From NCBI GenBank assembly GCA_033964015.1, contig CM066925.1:10896204-10960203 (forward strand): DNA of 64,000 nucleotides, in the 5' to 3' direction. Positions 20,967 through 31,775 of this stretch are shown piece after piece; position 1 is the stretch's first letter, and each line of letters opens with the position of its first letter. Source of the stretch: Scolanthus callimorphus. Lineage: Eukaryota; Cnidaria; Anthozoa; Actiniaria; Edwardsiidae. The notes below the pieces were generated by a model, which worked only from the letters and a program-made list of their open reading frames with translations, was not told the DNA's origin and did no database searches. The position numbers were made by a program, and so were the translations under genes.

Positions 20967-23900
20967 TTAAGCCCAGTTGGGTGTTGATATTGTCTGGCCT
21001 CGGCCCTCTAATAATTTCTCACCAAAGTGATAGGCTGCAGCTAATGAGCCTCCCAATGCTCCAGCGATAGCGACAGGTCTTAGACCTGGAGAGGAAGCAA
21101 ACAAACGAAAACAACTGAGGGATGGACCATTAGAAAAGTGATTGGGGGGGGGGGGGGGGGGGGGATAGCGACAGGTCTTAGACCGGCTGGAGAGGAAGCA
21201 AACGAAAACAACTGAGGGACGGACCATTAGAAAAGTGATTGGGGGGGGGGGGGGGGGGGGATAGCGACAGTCTTAGACCGGCTGGAGAGGAAGCAACGAA
21301 AACAACTGAGGGACGGACCATTAGAAAAGTGATTGGGGGGGGGGGGGGGGGGGGGGGGATAGCGACAGGTCTTAGACCGGCTGGAGAGGAAGCAAACGAA
21401 AACAACTGAGGACGTACCATTAGAAAAGTGTTTGGGGGGGGGGGGGGGGATAGCGACAGGTCTTAGACCGGCTGGAGAGGAAGCAACGAAAACAACTGAG
21501 GGACGGACCATTAGAAAGTGATTGGGGGGGGGGGGGGATAGCGACAGGTCTTAGACCGGCTGGAGAGGAAGCAAACGAAAACAACTGAGGGACGGACCAT
21601 TAGAAAAGTGATTGGGGGGGGGGGGATAGCGACAGGTCTTAGACCGGCTGGAGAGGAAGCAAACGAAAACAACTGAGGGATGGACCATTAGAAGAGTGAT
21701 TGGGGGGGGGGGGATAGCGACAGGTCTTAGACCGGTGGAGAGGAAGCAAACGAAAACAACTAAGGAACGGACCATTAGAAAAGTGAATGGGGGGGATGGG
21801 GGGGGGGATAGCGACAGGTCTTAGACGGCTGGAGAGGAAGCAAACGAAAACAACTGAGGGACGGACCATTAGAAAAGTGATTGGGGGGGGGGGGGGGGGG
21901 GGGGGGGATGGCGACAGGTCTTAGACCGGCTGGAGAGGAGCAAACGAAAACAACTGAGGGACGGACCATTAGAAGAGTGATTGGGGGGGGGGGGGGGGGG
22001 ATAGCGACAGGTCTTAGACCGGCTGGAGAGGAAGCAAACGAAAACAACTGAGGGACGGACCATTAGAAAAGTGATTGGGGGGGGGGGGGGGGGATAGCGA
22101 CAGGTCTTAGACGGCTGGAGAGGAAGCAAACGAAAACAACTGAGGGACGGACCATTAGAAAAGTGATTTGGGGGGGGGGGATAGCGACAGGTCTTAGACC
22201 GGCTGGAGAGGAAGCAAACGAAAACAACTGAGGGACGGACCATTAGAAAAGTGATTGGGGGGGGGGGGGGGATAGCGACAGGTCTTAGACCGGCTGGAGA
22301 GGAAGCAAACGAAAACAACTGAGGGACGGACCATTAGAAGAGTGATTGGGGGGGGGATAGCGACAGGTCTTAGACCGGCTGGAGAGGAAGCAAACGAAAA
22401 CAACTAAGGGACGGACCATTAGAAAAGTGATTGGGCGGGTGGGGTGGGGGTGGGACTTTCTTTACTTGTGTATGTTTCCACTAGTGCTTTGAGTTAAGGA
22501 ACGTAGAATCAGTAACTACAGAATTGAATTTCTTGAAATCATTTCAAGGCGTGGCTGCTGGCTTTACTCATTATTAATATTTAGACTGCTAGCAGCCCCT
22601 ACTTTGGCGCGTTTCCAAGAAAGCGAGCGCGACCCAGAAAGCGAGCGCGAACCGCCGACGAACGCCAGAGGAGCGCCGAAGGCGCGACGATGGCGTGAAG
22701 TGCCGAAGGCGCGAGCGAGTGCGAAGGCACATCACGCCATCGTCGCACCTTCGGCGCTCCTCTGGCGTTCGTCGGGGGTTCGCGCTCGCTTTCTGGGAAA
22801 CGCGCCAAAGTAGGGGCTGCAAGCAGTCTATTAATATTAGTATTCATTTGACAACCAATGTACTAGTGTATAAGGGTCAATTGAATAAAACTTGAAACTT
22901 GTTCGAAAGAAATTTTCTGAGAGTTTTGCTGCATGAATATTTTTTTACAGCGCAAGGGCTTGCTAGAATTTTTTCGTGGCTTATCGGACAAGGAATTCAT
23001 AATTTGCAAACTCGCGTGTAGGATTCCAACCGCCAACTGGCTTCCGTTGCATTCCGACAATTTAACTTTGGCGCTGCACGAATAGTATCGAGCGCAGTTT
23101 CTCTCATAGAAATTCCTCTCTTGTTGTGCCCGAAGCGCGCTCTGATTTTGATAAACCCATTTCATCAAGCCTCAGAGAAAAGATAGATGAACATTCCATT
23201 GTTGTGTATAGTATTGATTTGGGGGAGTTTGTTTCTCCTGGCGAGATACATGTTCTTGTAATGAACATTTGTAGTCATTTCTTAAAAAAGAGTGCGATCG
23301 TATTGCTCTATTGCGTGAGTTCTCAAAAACCATATTGTAATATGCGCGCCAAAATTTACTCAATTGAATGAACTAGAAAAGCGTGGAAAGAACATCAATT
23401 TTGCCTTTTTGTTCCGCAACATAATTCAATTGCCTAATCAAAACTTGGGAATCTTGCAAGAATTTTTTTTGGGGAGCCACAGAGGCTGCATGATTTTTAT
23501 TATTTTATTTTTCCCTTGTATGAATAATTTTTTTGCTTTTCTAATGGTCCGTCCCTAATCAATACAATGTGCCTGAATGTGATTTCAATTTGGTGTGTTG
23601 GACAATACATAAAAGGACAAGGTCCCTCCTCTATAGCGCTGGTCACACAGATGTCATCCTAGACTTTCTCAAATTGATGTAAAAAATTGTGGTTGGTCAA
23701 CTTGTGGCAAGTCTAATGTCATCCATTGTTATTCATCTGCCAAATCCAAATCCTTTTCATATGGGAGGTATGGATCTGGTTATATGACACTGAAGTTCTC
23801 GCAACAGAGCTACCATACAATACCTGTGGATTTGAAGATCATTCCAGTGCAGACGGCAGCCCCAATTGAGTTCAATTCATCTTCTTCTCCTCGTACCTTG

Positions 23901-26900
23901 CCAATAAGGCTGTCTAGACTACAGTACATTAATGCTAAAACACCAAGAGCAAAGGCATTAGTGTATGCCTATTTTGATAAGAGTGTCCTTGCCAATAGAG
24001 TACTCAAGTGTGACGTCATAAATTTGAAAAATCTTGAATTTCCAATTTTAGTCCACGAATAATGAAACACAAAGTGGAAAGAGGATCGGATGCAAAAAAT
24101 GAGGCAAATCAGTTGAAACACAACCACGATATGGCCACCTGAATACATAATTTTCTTTAACAAATCACTGTATTTTAGACTGCATTCAAAACTTTATGAA
24201 CGCAACCAAAAATACAGTGATTTGTTAAAGAAAATTGTGTATTCAGGGGGCCATATCTCGGTCGCGTTGCAACAATTCGCCTCATTTTTGGTGTGTAGCA
24301 TTAATTTATTATGCCCTTTCCAAATCCAAAGACAAATATTGCTAAATCGAAAATTTGTTTTTTGTGACGTCATCACTTGACTACTCTATACCTAAGCCCA
24401 AACCCTTAGAGACATTTGGTAGTCTTTAGTCTGGCTAGAAGTATTTTGCATAAATAATGGACTGTGCTGTCAGTTTTTGTAGTGTTCTCCTTGATTTTGT
24501 TAGTACATGTCATAAAATTACGACTTTTATTATTTTCTTAATTTTGAGACACAAACAAGAGATAAAGTTCAAAACAGGACTAGAACTTATTTTACCACCT
24601 TGAATTGATGAAATTGTTGAACTGTATTGCTCTTTACCTAAGATTCCAAGGCTGTTAGCAACAAAGGGTCCTCTTCTTGTACATCCATTAAGAACACTAA
24701 AAATAAACAAAAATAACAACATGTGTGAGCAACTATCACAAACTTGTGTAACTAACTTTCTGTATGCACTACAAGTGGCAAACATTGGCTTCAAGTAAAG
24801 AAAGAAGAGAGTTTTTGAAGTAACACTATTTGTTGAACTAAGGATTCATGAAGTATCAATATGTTATAATATGATCATCTGGGTGGATGTGCTAGTCCTG
24901 AGAAGGACCGTTTCATGTGACTGATGTTTGGACAACCTTAGCGGAAGTCATCATGGTACCCTTCAAGGCCTCCAGATGGTGATGTTGCATGGACATGAAA
25001 GTGTTACTGGACCATTTTAGAAAACTGTTGACCAAGTACAGGGAAAAATTGTGCTGAAATGAGTCTATTCTACATCAGGATTTCCTGGCCTGTACCATTT
25101 ACTGGCCTATACCATTTCATTGCCTGTATTGATTAGTCAGAAGTGCCTCAATTTCATATTGGATTTTGTTTTGCCAATAATTACCTATTTAATCTGAGTT
25201 TAAAACTTTTGCCATCAGGATTTCTCAGTCCTTCATAAAGACCCAGAGAGCCACCAGCCGCCAGCCCTGAAAATGGAAGAATACAATATAAATTGTAAAG
25301 TTTTCACCAAAATTTCTTGTCAGAAAGCGGGACCACCCATTTGAAATTGGGCAGACTGTAGACATTTTATGTTATAATGGATACAGACAACAATCCACCA
25401 ATCTTGGTCTTTGGAATGTAACACAACTGTACCAGGATGCAAGGTGCACATACAAGGCTTTTTTAATAACTGTAACACAACTACAAATCTGGAAACGTCC
25501 ATTATGCTTTTGCCACTCAAAATTTAGCATTGTACAATATTGTACATCATCTCTGCTTTTAATGAACATGGCTGGTGATTGTTGACAAGCTATTGTGTGA
25601 TTTAGAGCTTGGCATTTGAGACAGATTCAACTTACCACACAGGTATGATGTGCCTATACCAGAGAACATTCTCTCTCCCCACCCTCTAGTCTTTTACTGT
25701 CTGTGGGAAACACAAACTCTGCCCACCCTAAAGACAATAATTGTTATCAGGTACATAACACCTATTAAAAGTCAAGAGTGGATTTCAGATCAGTGTCAAA
25801 AACTAACTGCAAAGTAAATACACTTAGAAAAAAGACATAAGACATCAACCAATTCTAGGAATACATAGAAATGCTGATTACTTTTTCTGATTACTTTTTT
25901 CAGTGTGGAATCTGCTCTATAACAAATATCTAGGTTTTCTCCTAATAACACTCAACAGCATTTTTGTAGATTTTTGGTTACTGTGCCCCAAAATTGATGC
26001 CCACGTTCATTCTTAAGCAGGTATCACAACAGAAGAAAGGATGAAGATATACTTCAGGGTTTTTGAGCCAGGTTTTAGTTTAAAGGGTCATGTCCCACAA
26101 GCAAAGTTTGAAAGGACAACTTTATTTCTAATTATAGGGTAAAATATAAATATAGAGATATGTAATAAAAACAGTGTTAGTTAGATTCTGTCACAATTAT
26201 TTGCCAAAAAGTTTTATGCATATCTTAAATAAATGTATTGTGCTTCTGCAAGATGAAATGGAGCAATCAAAACAGGTTATGGCACACTAAGGGATATATA
26301 TTTGAATTGACAGCTTTAGTTAATATATTTTTTTCCTCTGATATTTGAATTTCCAGACAAGTTAAATACATTTTAAGGTGACAATTGGACTGTTTTGTTA
26401 TTCATTAGGGAACATGCTGCATTTTTGTGCAGGAATGGGGCCACCTCATGGTGCATACTCTGATACTTACCTGGTTCAGGTATGTGGGATCTATATTCAA
26501 ATATGGTGATAAAGATGGCGGTCTGGAGCTTCCTGTAAGAAAAACAGTGAAATAAATCTTGGGAGTAGCCATCCATGTACTTGACTGCACACACAGGAAG
26601 CAAGAGCGAGCAAGTTTGGAAATAGCAAACCAAGACTTGCGCTCATGTGATTCACACTAGACATTCTAGTGTGAAGTCCAGAAAGGAAATGTATCTAAAA
26701 AATATACATTATTTGAACTCAGATTGTAGAGTTGCTGCCATTACAGCTAATAGAGGGGGGCCTCGGGGATTCTCAAAACCGCAAAACCGCACCAAAATTT
26801 CGAAAATACCGCCTTTCCACACAGATTTTTCGGGAATACCGCTCACCGCAAAAACGTTTTTCTTTTTATCTTAAATGGCACCGTTTTCACACACGAAGTC

Positions 26901-28528
26901 AGTCAATTGCTTTCCGCTAACAATTCCGTGGCATTCAATGGCAATCAGACATTCTATTCAAGCAAAATGTGAGCGGAAGATTGTCTTGAGCCCTACAACA
27001 ATCCGCCAGTGTGTTTTACTGCAATTCGAGAGTCTTGGGACGCTAAATACAGCTAACCGTAGGACTCGCAAACACTGCAATGCCGCATTTTTGTACACAA
27101 ATTACCGTGTAATTGCAGACTATTTCAACAATTTTCGGCCACCGTAGACTTTGAAAAAAACCGCATAACCGTAACTTTTAAACTTTTATCCGCAAAACCG
27201 CACAACAACACAGCCAATACCACATCACCGCAAACCCCTAGGCCCCCTCCTAATATCTCTGAGTGTCCCACATAAACATACATTTAAGAATCTGTTGAGG
27301 TTTTTCGTATATTTCCAAAATTGCCCAGTGAAAGAAAATCCATCAACACATCTGAAAAGAGCACCCACTTAGTAAAACTACCAAGTTTCAGAGCAAAAAG
27401 TTTACAAATTGTGACAGAAAGGCTTATCAAAGTTTGTAAATTTTATGCCAGTTTGTTCTAGGCTTGGAGCCGAGCTTCAAACCTTGCATACTCAAGTGAA
27501 CTGGCATAATTTAACAAACTTTGATAAGCCTTATCAGTGGCGGATCCAGGATTTTACAGAGTAAAGGTTCTGTTTCTTTTGTCACTCCTTCGAAGACTGA
27601 TACAGGCAATATAATATGCAGAGAAGGGCCATGCGTGGTCTTAGGCCTAATTCATATGTCGATCTTTTGCCACGTCAATTCTAATTGGGATTAAGGTCGA
27701 CTTGAATTTAATAGAAATCGTCTCCGATTCAGACATCGATCGTAATCTGCCGATCTCAATAAATAAATTGAGCCTACAAGCAGTCGATCTGCGGCGACCA
27801 CACAGATAAACATTGGGTGAGCAATTAGAATTGATGCACGAGAAGAAGAGCGGTGTTTGAATCAACGCCGATCTTAGTCATTTCGAGCGAAACAAGCGGT
27901 CGTTTTCATCTTGGCGTCGCTCTTAATTCAGTGGCTGATTCATACGTCGATCTCCTCATGCGCTTATTACAAATAATTAGAATTGACGCGGCAAAAGATC
28001 GACGTATGAATTAGGCCTTAGTATCACAATAAAATCCTTATTGTTTTGGTGCTGGTTTGGGTTTCTGTGCAAGCCCTCCTGGATCCGCCACTGCTTATTG
28101 TCGCAATGTTGGTGAGACACTCCTCCAAACAAAAACAATAAAAGATATAATAAAAATGTACCACCCAAAATACAAAAAATGAGTTTATTTTCCTGAAAAA
28201 ACAGAGAACATCGTCTTGATCTCTCCATGATCGTGCATATCTGGGCTAAATATGTTGTGCTCTTCCAGGAAACTCTACCGCATTTCAACTGAATACAATT
28301 AGCGACAAATCCATGTAGTCTTTGCTATTGACAACTACAAATTGGGAGATTTTTATAGTGCAGCGAAAATAAATGGAAATGTTATCGCTGATGACATTTT
28401 TACAATCTTGAGCCAGCAACATTACAAATCCCCACAAAACGACAAATAATCATACCTGGATACTCAACTCCGCCCAAGGTGCTTGGATATTCATTCTTGA
28501 ACCCTTCACTTTTATCTCTTAGGTCCAT
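20967..28528 (-). CDS. TIMM23: Mitochondrial import translocase subunit Tim23
   Basis: Tim23 forms the core of the inner-membrane TIM23 complex that imports presequence proteins into mitochondria. Minus-strand coding exons in gene order: 28456-28528 (start ATG), 26471-26532, 25636-25718, 25185-25266, 24638-24696, 23824-23934 and 20967-21085 (stop TAA), about 196 residues, typical for the family. Recognisable parts are SPYLNIDPTYLNQ near the N terminus, a KTRG-like segment, GLYEGLRNPDGK, the NGCTRRGPFVANSLGIL membrane segment, VRGEEDELNSIGA, and the last exon GLRPVAIAGALGGSLAAAY. The 25636-25718 exon appears to lack two bases (near 25694 and at its acceptor), otherwise phases agree throughout. 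The start is 329 bases from the divergent collagen-like gene. Its last intron holds a transposon and the splice-site minisatellite. Confidence 0.9.
21062..22407. repeat. Poly-G minisatellite containing TIMM23's last splice acceptor
   Basis: About 15 units of 85-100 bp. Each unit contains, on the minus strand, the end of a poly-C run, a transposon-end motif (acttttctaatggtccgtcc), about 20 bp of host intron, the acceptor cttcctctccag, and the first 20-odd bases of TIMM23's last exon (encoding GLRPVAI). The leftmost unit is the true exon, without the extra ccg found in the others. Length variation is mainly in the G tract (about 7-25 G). The right border is the transposon at 22408. Confidence 0.85.
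22408..23555. mobile_element. Non-autonomous transposon (GGGACGGACCATTAG ends), copy 1
   Basis: The left terminus gggacggaccattagaaaag at 22408 and its reverse complement ending at 23555 are flanked by TAA on both sides (22405-22407 and 23556-23558). That looks like a three-base TAA target duplication, as in PIF/Harbinger elements. It lies in the last intron of TIMM23. It contains a second inserted foldback (22572-22839). The segment 22903-23480 matches copy 2 (about 30640-31195) in opposite orientation. No transposase seen. Confidence 0.7.
22572..22839. mobile_element. GC-rich foldback inside transposon copy 1
   Basis: The arms (about 100 bases each; attaatatttagactgct outside, cagcccctactttggcgc further in) are near-perfect reverse complements, closing near 22700-22715. 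The sequence is rich in gcgagcgcga words. Its position inside a larger element indicates a later insertion. Confidence 0.75.
23996..24390. mobile_element. Foldback MITE in TIMM23 intron
   Basis: The arms begin with tagagtactcaagtgtgacgtcat-like sequence at 23996 and end with its complement near 24390. The inner part (ataattttctttaacaaatc at about 24148) is nearly perfectly mirrored. About 395 bases, non-coding. Confidence 0.7.
26752..27249. mobile_element. 'aaaaccgc'-rich element with imperfect inverted ends
   Basis: agaggggggcctcggggatt at the left and the reverse complement of gagggggcctaggggttt at the right are flanked by CTAAT on both sides (26747-26751; 27250-27254), a candidate five-base target duplication. 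The interior has many copies of accgcaaaa-type words near both ends. In TIMM23's first intron. Confidence 0.5.
27417..27534. repeat. Short foldback, about 118 bp
   Basis: aaggcttatcaaagtttgta (27418) is mirrored at 27505-27533, and atgccagtt and aactggcat follow inward. Directly abuts the next element. Confidence 0.65.
27535..28093. mobile_element. CAGTGGCGGATCCAGG-ended transposon, copy A
   Basis: It starts cagtggcggatccagga and ends tcctggatccgccactg, and is flanked by CTTAT on both sides (27530-27534; 28094-28098). The same ends and a five-base duplication recur at 50171-50469. The CAGTG ends recall hAT elements, but hAT usually makes eight-base duplications, so the superfamily is open. 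It contains a nested element (27644-28017). Confidence 0.75.
27644..28017. mobile_element. Nested GGCCTAATTC foldback with TTA duplication
   Basis: The arms ggcctaattcatatgtcgat and its near-perfect complement (ending at 28017) are flanked by TTA at 27641-27643 and 28018-28020. A three-base TTA duplication fits a PIF/Harbinger-type MITE. It interrupts the element above, so it is younger. Confidence 0.7.
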
Positions 28529-28856
28529 TTTGACCGAATTTTGCGAGGAAAAATCGACCAAAATGGAGATTTTAGTTGCACTACTACGCAAACCTCGTGC
28601 AAGTGACCTATCTGTGCATGCGTACAATGATCTACAATGATCGTTACGCAATACCGCGGTACAGGAGACTGGGGAGAGGAACTTGTTACACAGGTAACCC
28701 GTGAATAAAGTGCTTTCTGAATTATGCCTCTTTGTTCAACTTGACAAAAAGAGCGACGAACGCGAATTTTCTTGAAAAATTTGCAGAGTTTGTTTATAGT
28801 AGGTGTTCACGGAGTGTGAGAGAGCTGTGCCTTCTACAATTCTCAACAAATAAAAA
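28529..28856. promoter_or_regulatory. Putative shared promoter of TIMM23 and the collagen-like gene
   Basis: Only 328 bases separate the two divergent start codons, so both 5' UTRs and core promoters must fit here unless upstream non-coding exons exist. I see no clear TATA box placed for either gene. Inference from spacing alone. Confidence 0.45.
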
Positions 28857-31739
28857 ATGAAGATTGTATTTTATTTGGCTTTCATCGTATTTTTGGAAAT
28901 CTCGTTTCTATTTTCCAAAACACCGACGCGAAACTTCAAAACGCCGGGAAAGGAGAACAAGACACGAGTGTCGAAACCAGAAGCGCGGGGAGAGTAACGG
29001 TGGCGGATTTACACCGGAAAGTGAAGGCATTGAATGCGATAATCAACCGACAGGATGCCGCTCTAAAAAAACTTGAAGCCCAGTGAGTACTGAACCGAAA
29101 AAAAGGGAATTTCATTTTGTATTTGTCGGTGTTTTAGCAAATGTATGCAGATCCAAACGAAGGACTCCTTACAGATTCGCAGGAGGTGCAGGGAGCGTAC
29201 AGTCAATAGCCCTAATTCCAGCCACTTTATTTTTCATCAAAACTTAAATCTATATTAAAGAGATAAAACCTGAACTTTTCCCCAGATATTAGACTTTATA
29301 AGGGTTAGTTTCACTAGCAACATAAGCATAAGCGTAATCATAGGCATAAGGATAAAACAGGGGCAAATTAGATAAAACTATTTTCTTAGTGCAGTTTTCA
29401 CTACGACATAAGCATAAGCTTATGCTTACGTCGCTTATGTTGTAAAAGATCAAAATAATCACTTGCATATCTATTTCTATCAGGCGCGGATTAGGGGGAC
29501 GGACCATTAGAAAAGTGAGGGGGGGGGAGGGGGTGGGCAAAAATCAAAAAAATATTCATAGGGAAAAAATAAGAAAATAAAAATCATGCAGCCTCTGTGC
29601 CTACGAAAGCCGAGAAGGGACATGGCCAGATAAAAATTTCGCAGATAAAAACTTTGTAGATATAAATTTTGCAGATAACATTTTGCAGATAAAAACCAGA
29701 AAGATCGCGGATCTAAAAATTTAGCAGATAAATTCACAGATAAAATTTTCACAGATAAAAATTCACAGATAAAACTTTTAGCAGATAAAATTTCACAGAT
29801 AAACATTTTAGCAGATGAAAATTTAGCAGATAAAAATTTCACAGACGCAAATTTAGCAGATAAAAGAAAAGATGAAAATTTCGCTGATACTGACAAATTT
29901 TTAGCAGATACAGTAGTGTCAATTCGCTGCCGAGAGTGCTGCCGCGGTCGACGCCGCGAATTCTGGTTCTTTTTGCACGATCCACAACGGAGTCCACATA
30001 GTTTTAATCGCGGCCTTTTCGGATAATAATACAAAGTTTATGTGAACCTTAAAAGGTGGCACTAATTGGCTGTATTTATACTAGAGACGGCTAAGTCGAC
30101 AAGACGGCCTTTAATAGCCCACTTCAGACGGCTTTCGAGAAATATGGAAGACGGCTTAGCCGTTGGACCGCCTAGCCGTTCGGAAATTAAAGGCATCCAA
30201 CAGACGCCCTTCTCTTCCCGGGCGGTTTCGCCGCCTATAAAGACGAGACGACTAAAACGAATTGCACAGCTTCATTTTCAAACTCAGCACTTTTTTTTTC
30301 ACTTTGCTTAGCTAGTCTACGGTCGTCCTAAATGCCGTTCTGAATTTATACTAGAAATCCTTAACAAGAAAATAAAGGCCACCTCTGGATGGCTTATCAT
30401 GACTCATCCGATTTTCGTAACCCACGTAGCAGATTGGGCAAAATTTTTATTTGCAAAATTTTTATCTGCAAAATTTTTATCTGCGAAATTTTTATCTGCG
30501 AAATTTTTATCTGCGAAATTTTTATCTGCGAAATTTTTATCTGCGAAATTTTTATCTGCAAAATTTTTATCTGCAAAACAGTATATCTGCAAAATTTTTA
30601 TCTGTAAAATTTTATCTGGTCATGTCCCTTCTCGGCTTTCGTAGTGCCTGTGGCTCCCAAAAAAAATGTTGCAAGATTCCCAAGTTTTGATTAGGCAAAA
30701 TTGATGTTCTTTCAACGCTTTTCTAGTTCATTCAATTGAGTACTCTAAAAATTTCGGCGCGCTTTCGCGCGCCAGAATAACACCCGAGCTATATATATTA
30801 CAATATGGCTTTTGAGAACTCACGCAATGGAACAATACGATCGCACTCTTTTTTAAGAAATGACTACCAATGTTCATTACAAGAACATGTATCTTGGCCA
30901 GGAGAAAACAAACTCCCCCTCCCCCAAAACCCATACTATACACAACAAATGGAATGTTCATCTATCTTTTCTCTGAGGCTTGATGAAATGAGTTATCAAA
31001 AGAGAAATTTCTGTGAGGGAAACTGCTCGAAGCTCGATACTTTTCGTGCAGCGCCGAAGTTAAATTGCCAATGCGACGGAAGCCAGAAGGTCGCACTAAT
31101 TCCTTATCCGGCCACACAAAAAAATTATAGCAAGCCCTTGCTCTAAAAAAAAATATTCATGCCACAAAAACTCTCCGAAAAAAAAAATTCGAACAAGAGA
31201 AGAAAGTCCACCCCCCCCCCCCCATAACTTTTCTAATGGTCCGTCCCTTAGTCTCCCTCGCAGCCCGTTCTTTGTGTCGGGGAGGGAAGCGTTGCGTGAC
31301 CGACACAAAGAACGGGCTGCGAGGGAGACTAGCGCGGATTTAGAGGGGGGCCGCGGTCGCCCCTTTCTCTGGAGACTTTCCCATACATTTACGGCGCGGA
31401 TTCAGACCTATTTACACCTGTTCACAGAAACAGGTCAAATTTTGGTATATTTTGAATTATTATTATTTTCATCTTTACTTAAAAATACTCTCATATTTGC
31501 AAAATTCGACGCGAAAAAAGCCGACCGTAAATAGGTAAGATTTTTTTCTGGATCCGCGCCTGAGCCTAAACGCATATAGACTAAGATTCATTTTAGGATT
31601 TCAATTTCACAGGGTCAAAGACATGATCAAGACTGGTATAAACGTGAAGATTCGAACCGGAGGTACTTCTGTATCCTTGGTACATGCGGAGCTCCACACT
31701 GTGTGTGTGTTGGGGCAGGGGCCCTGCCCCAACACAACC

Positions 31740-31775
<36 letters not shown>

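Noticed and set aside
20967..22403. Minus-strand frames rich in poly-proline across the TIMM23 array
   Set aside because: They arise from poly-G/poly-C runs between copied exon starts. Only the last 119 bases (20967-21085) are the real TIMM23 exon.
30389..30690. Open frames of repeated SAKFL or ICKIF type
   Set aside because: They are translations of a 14-bp AT-rich tandem repeat inside transposon copy 2, open in several frames on both strands.
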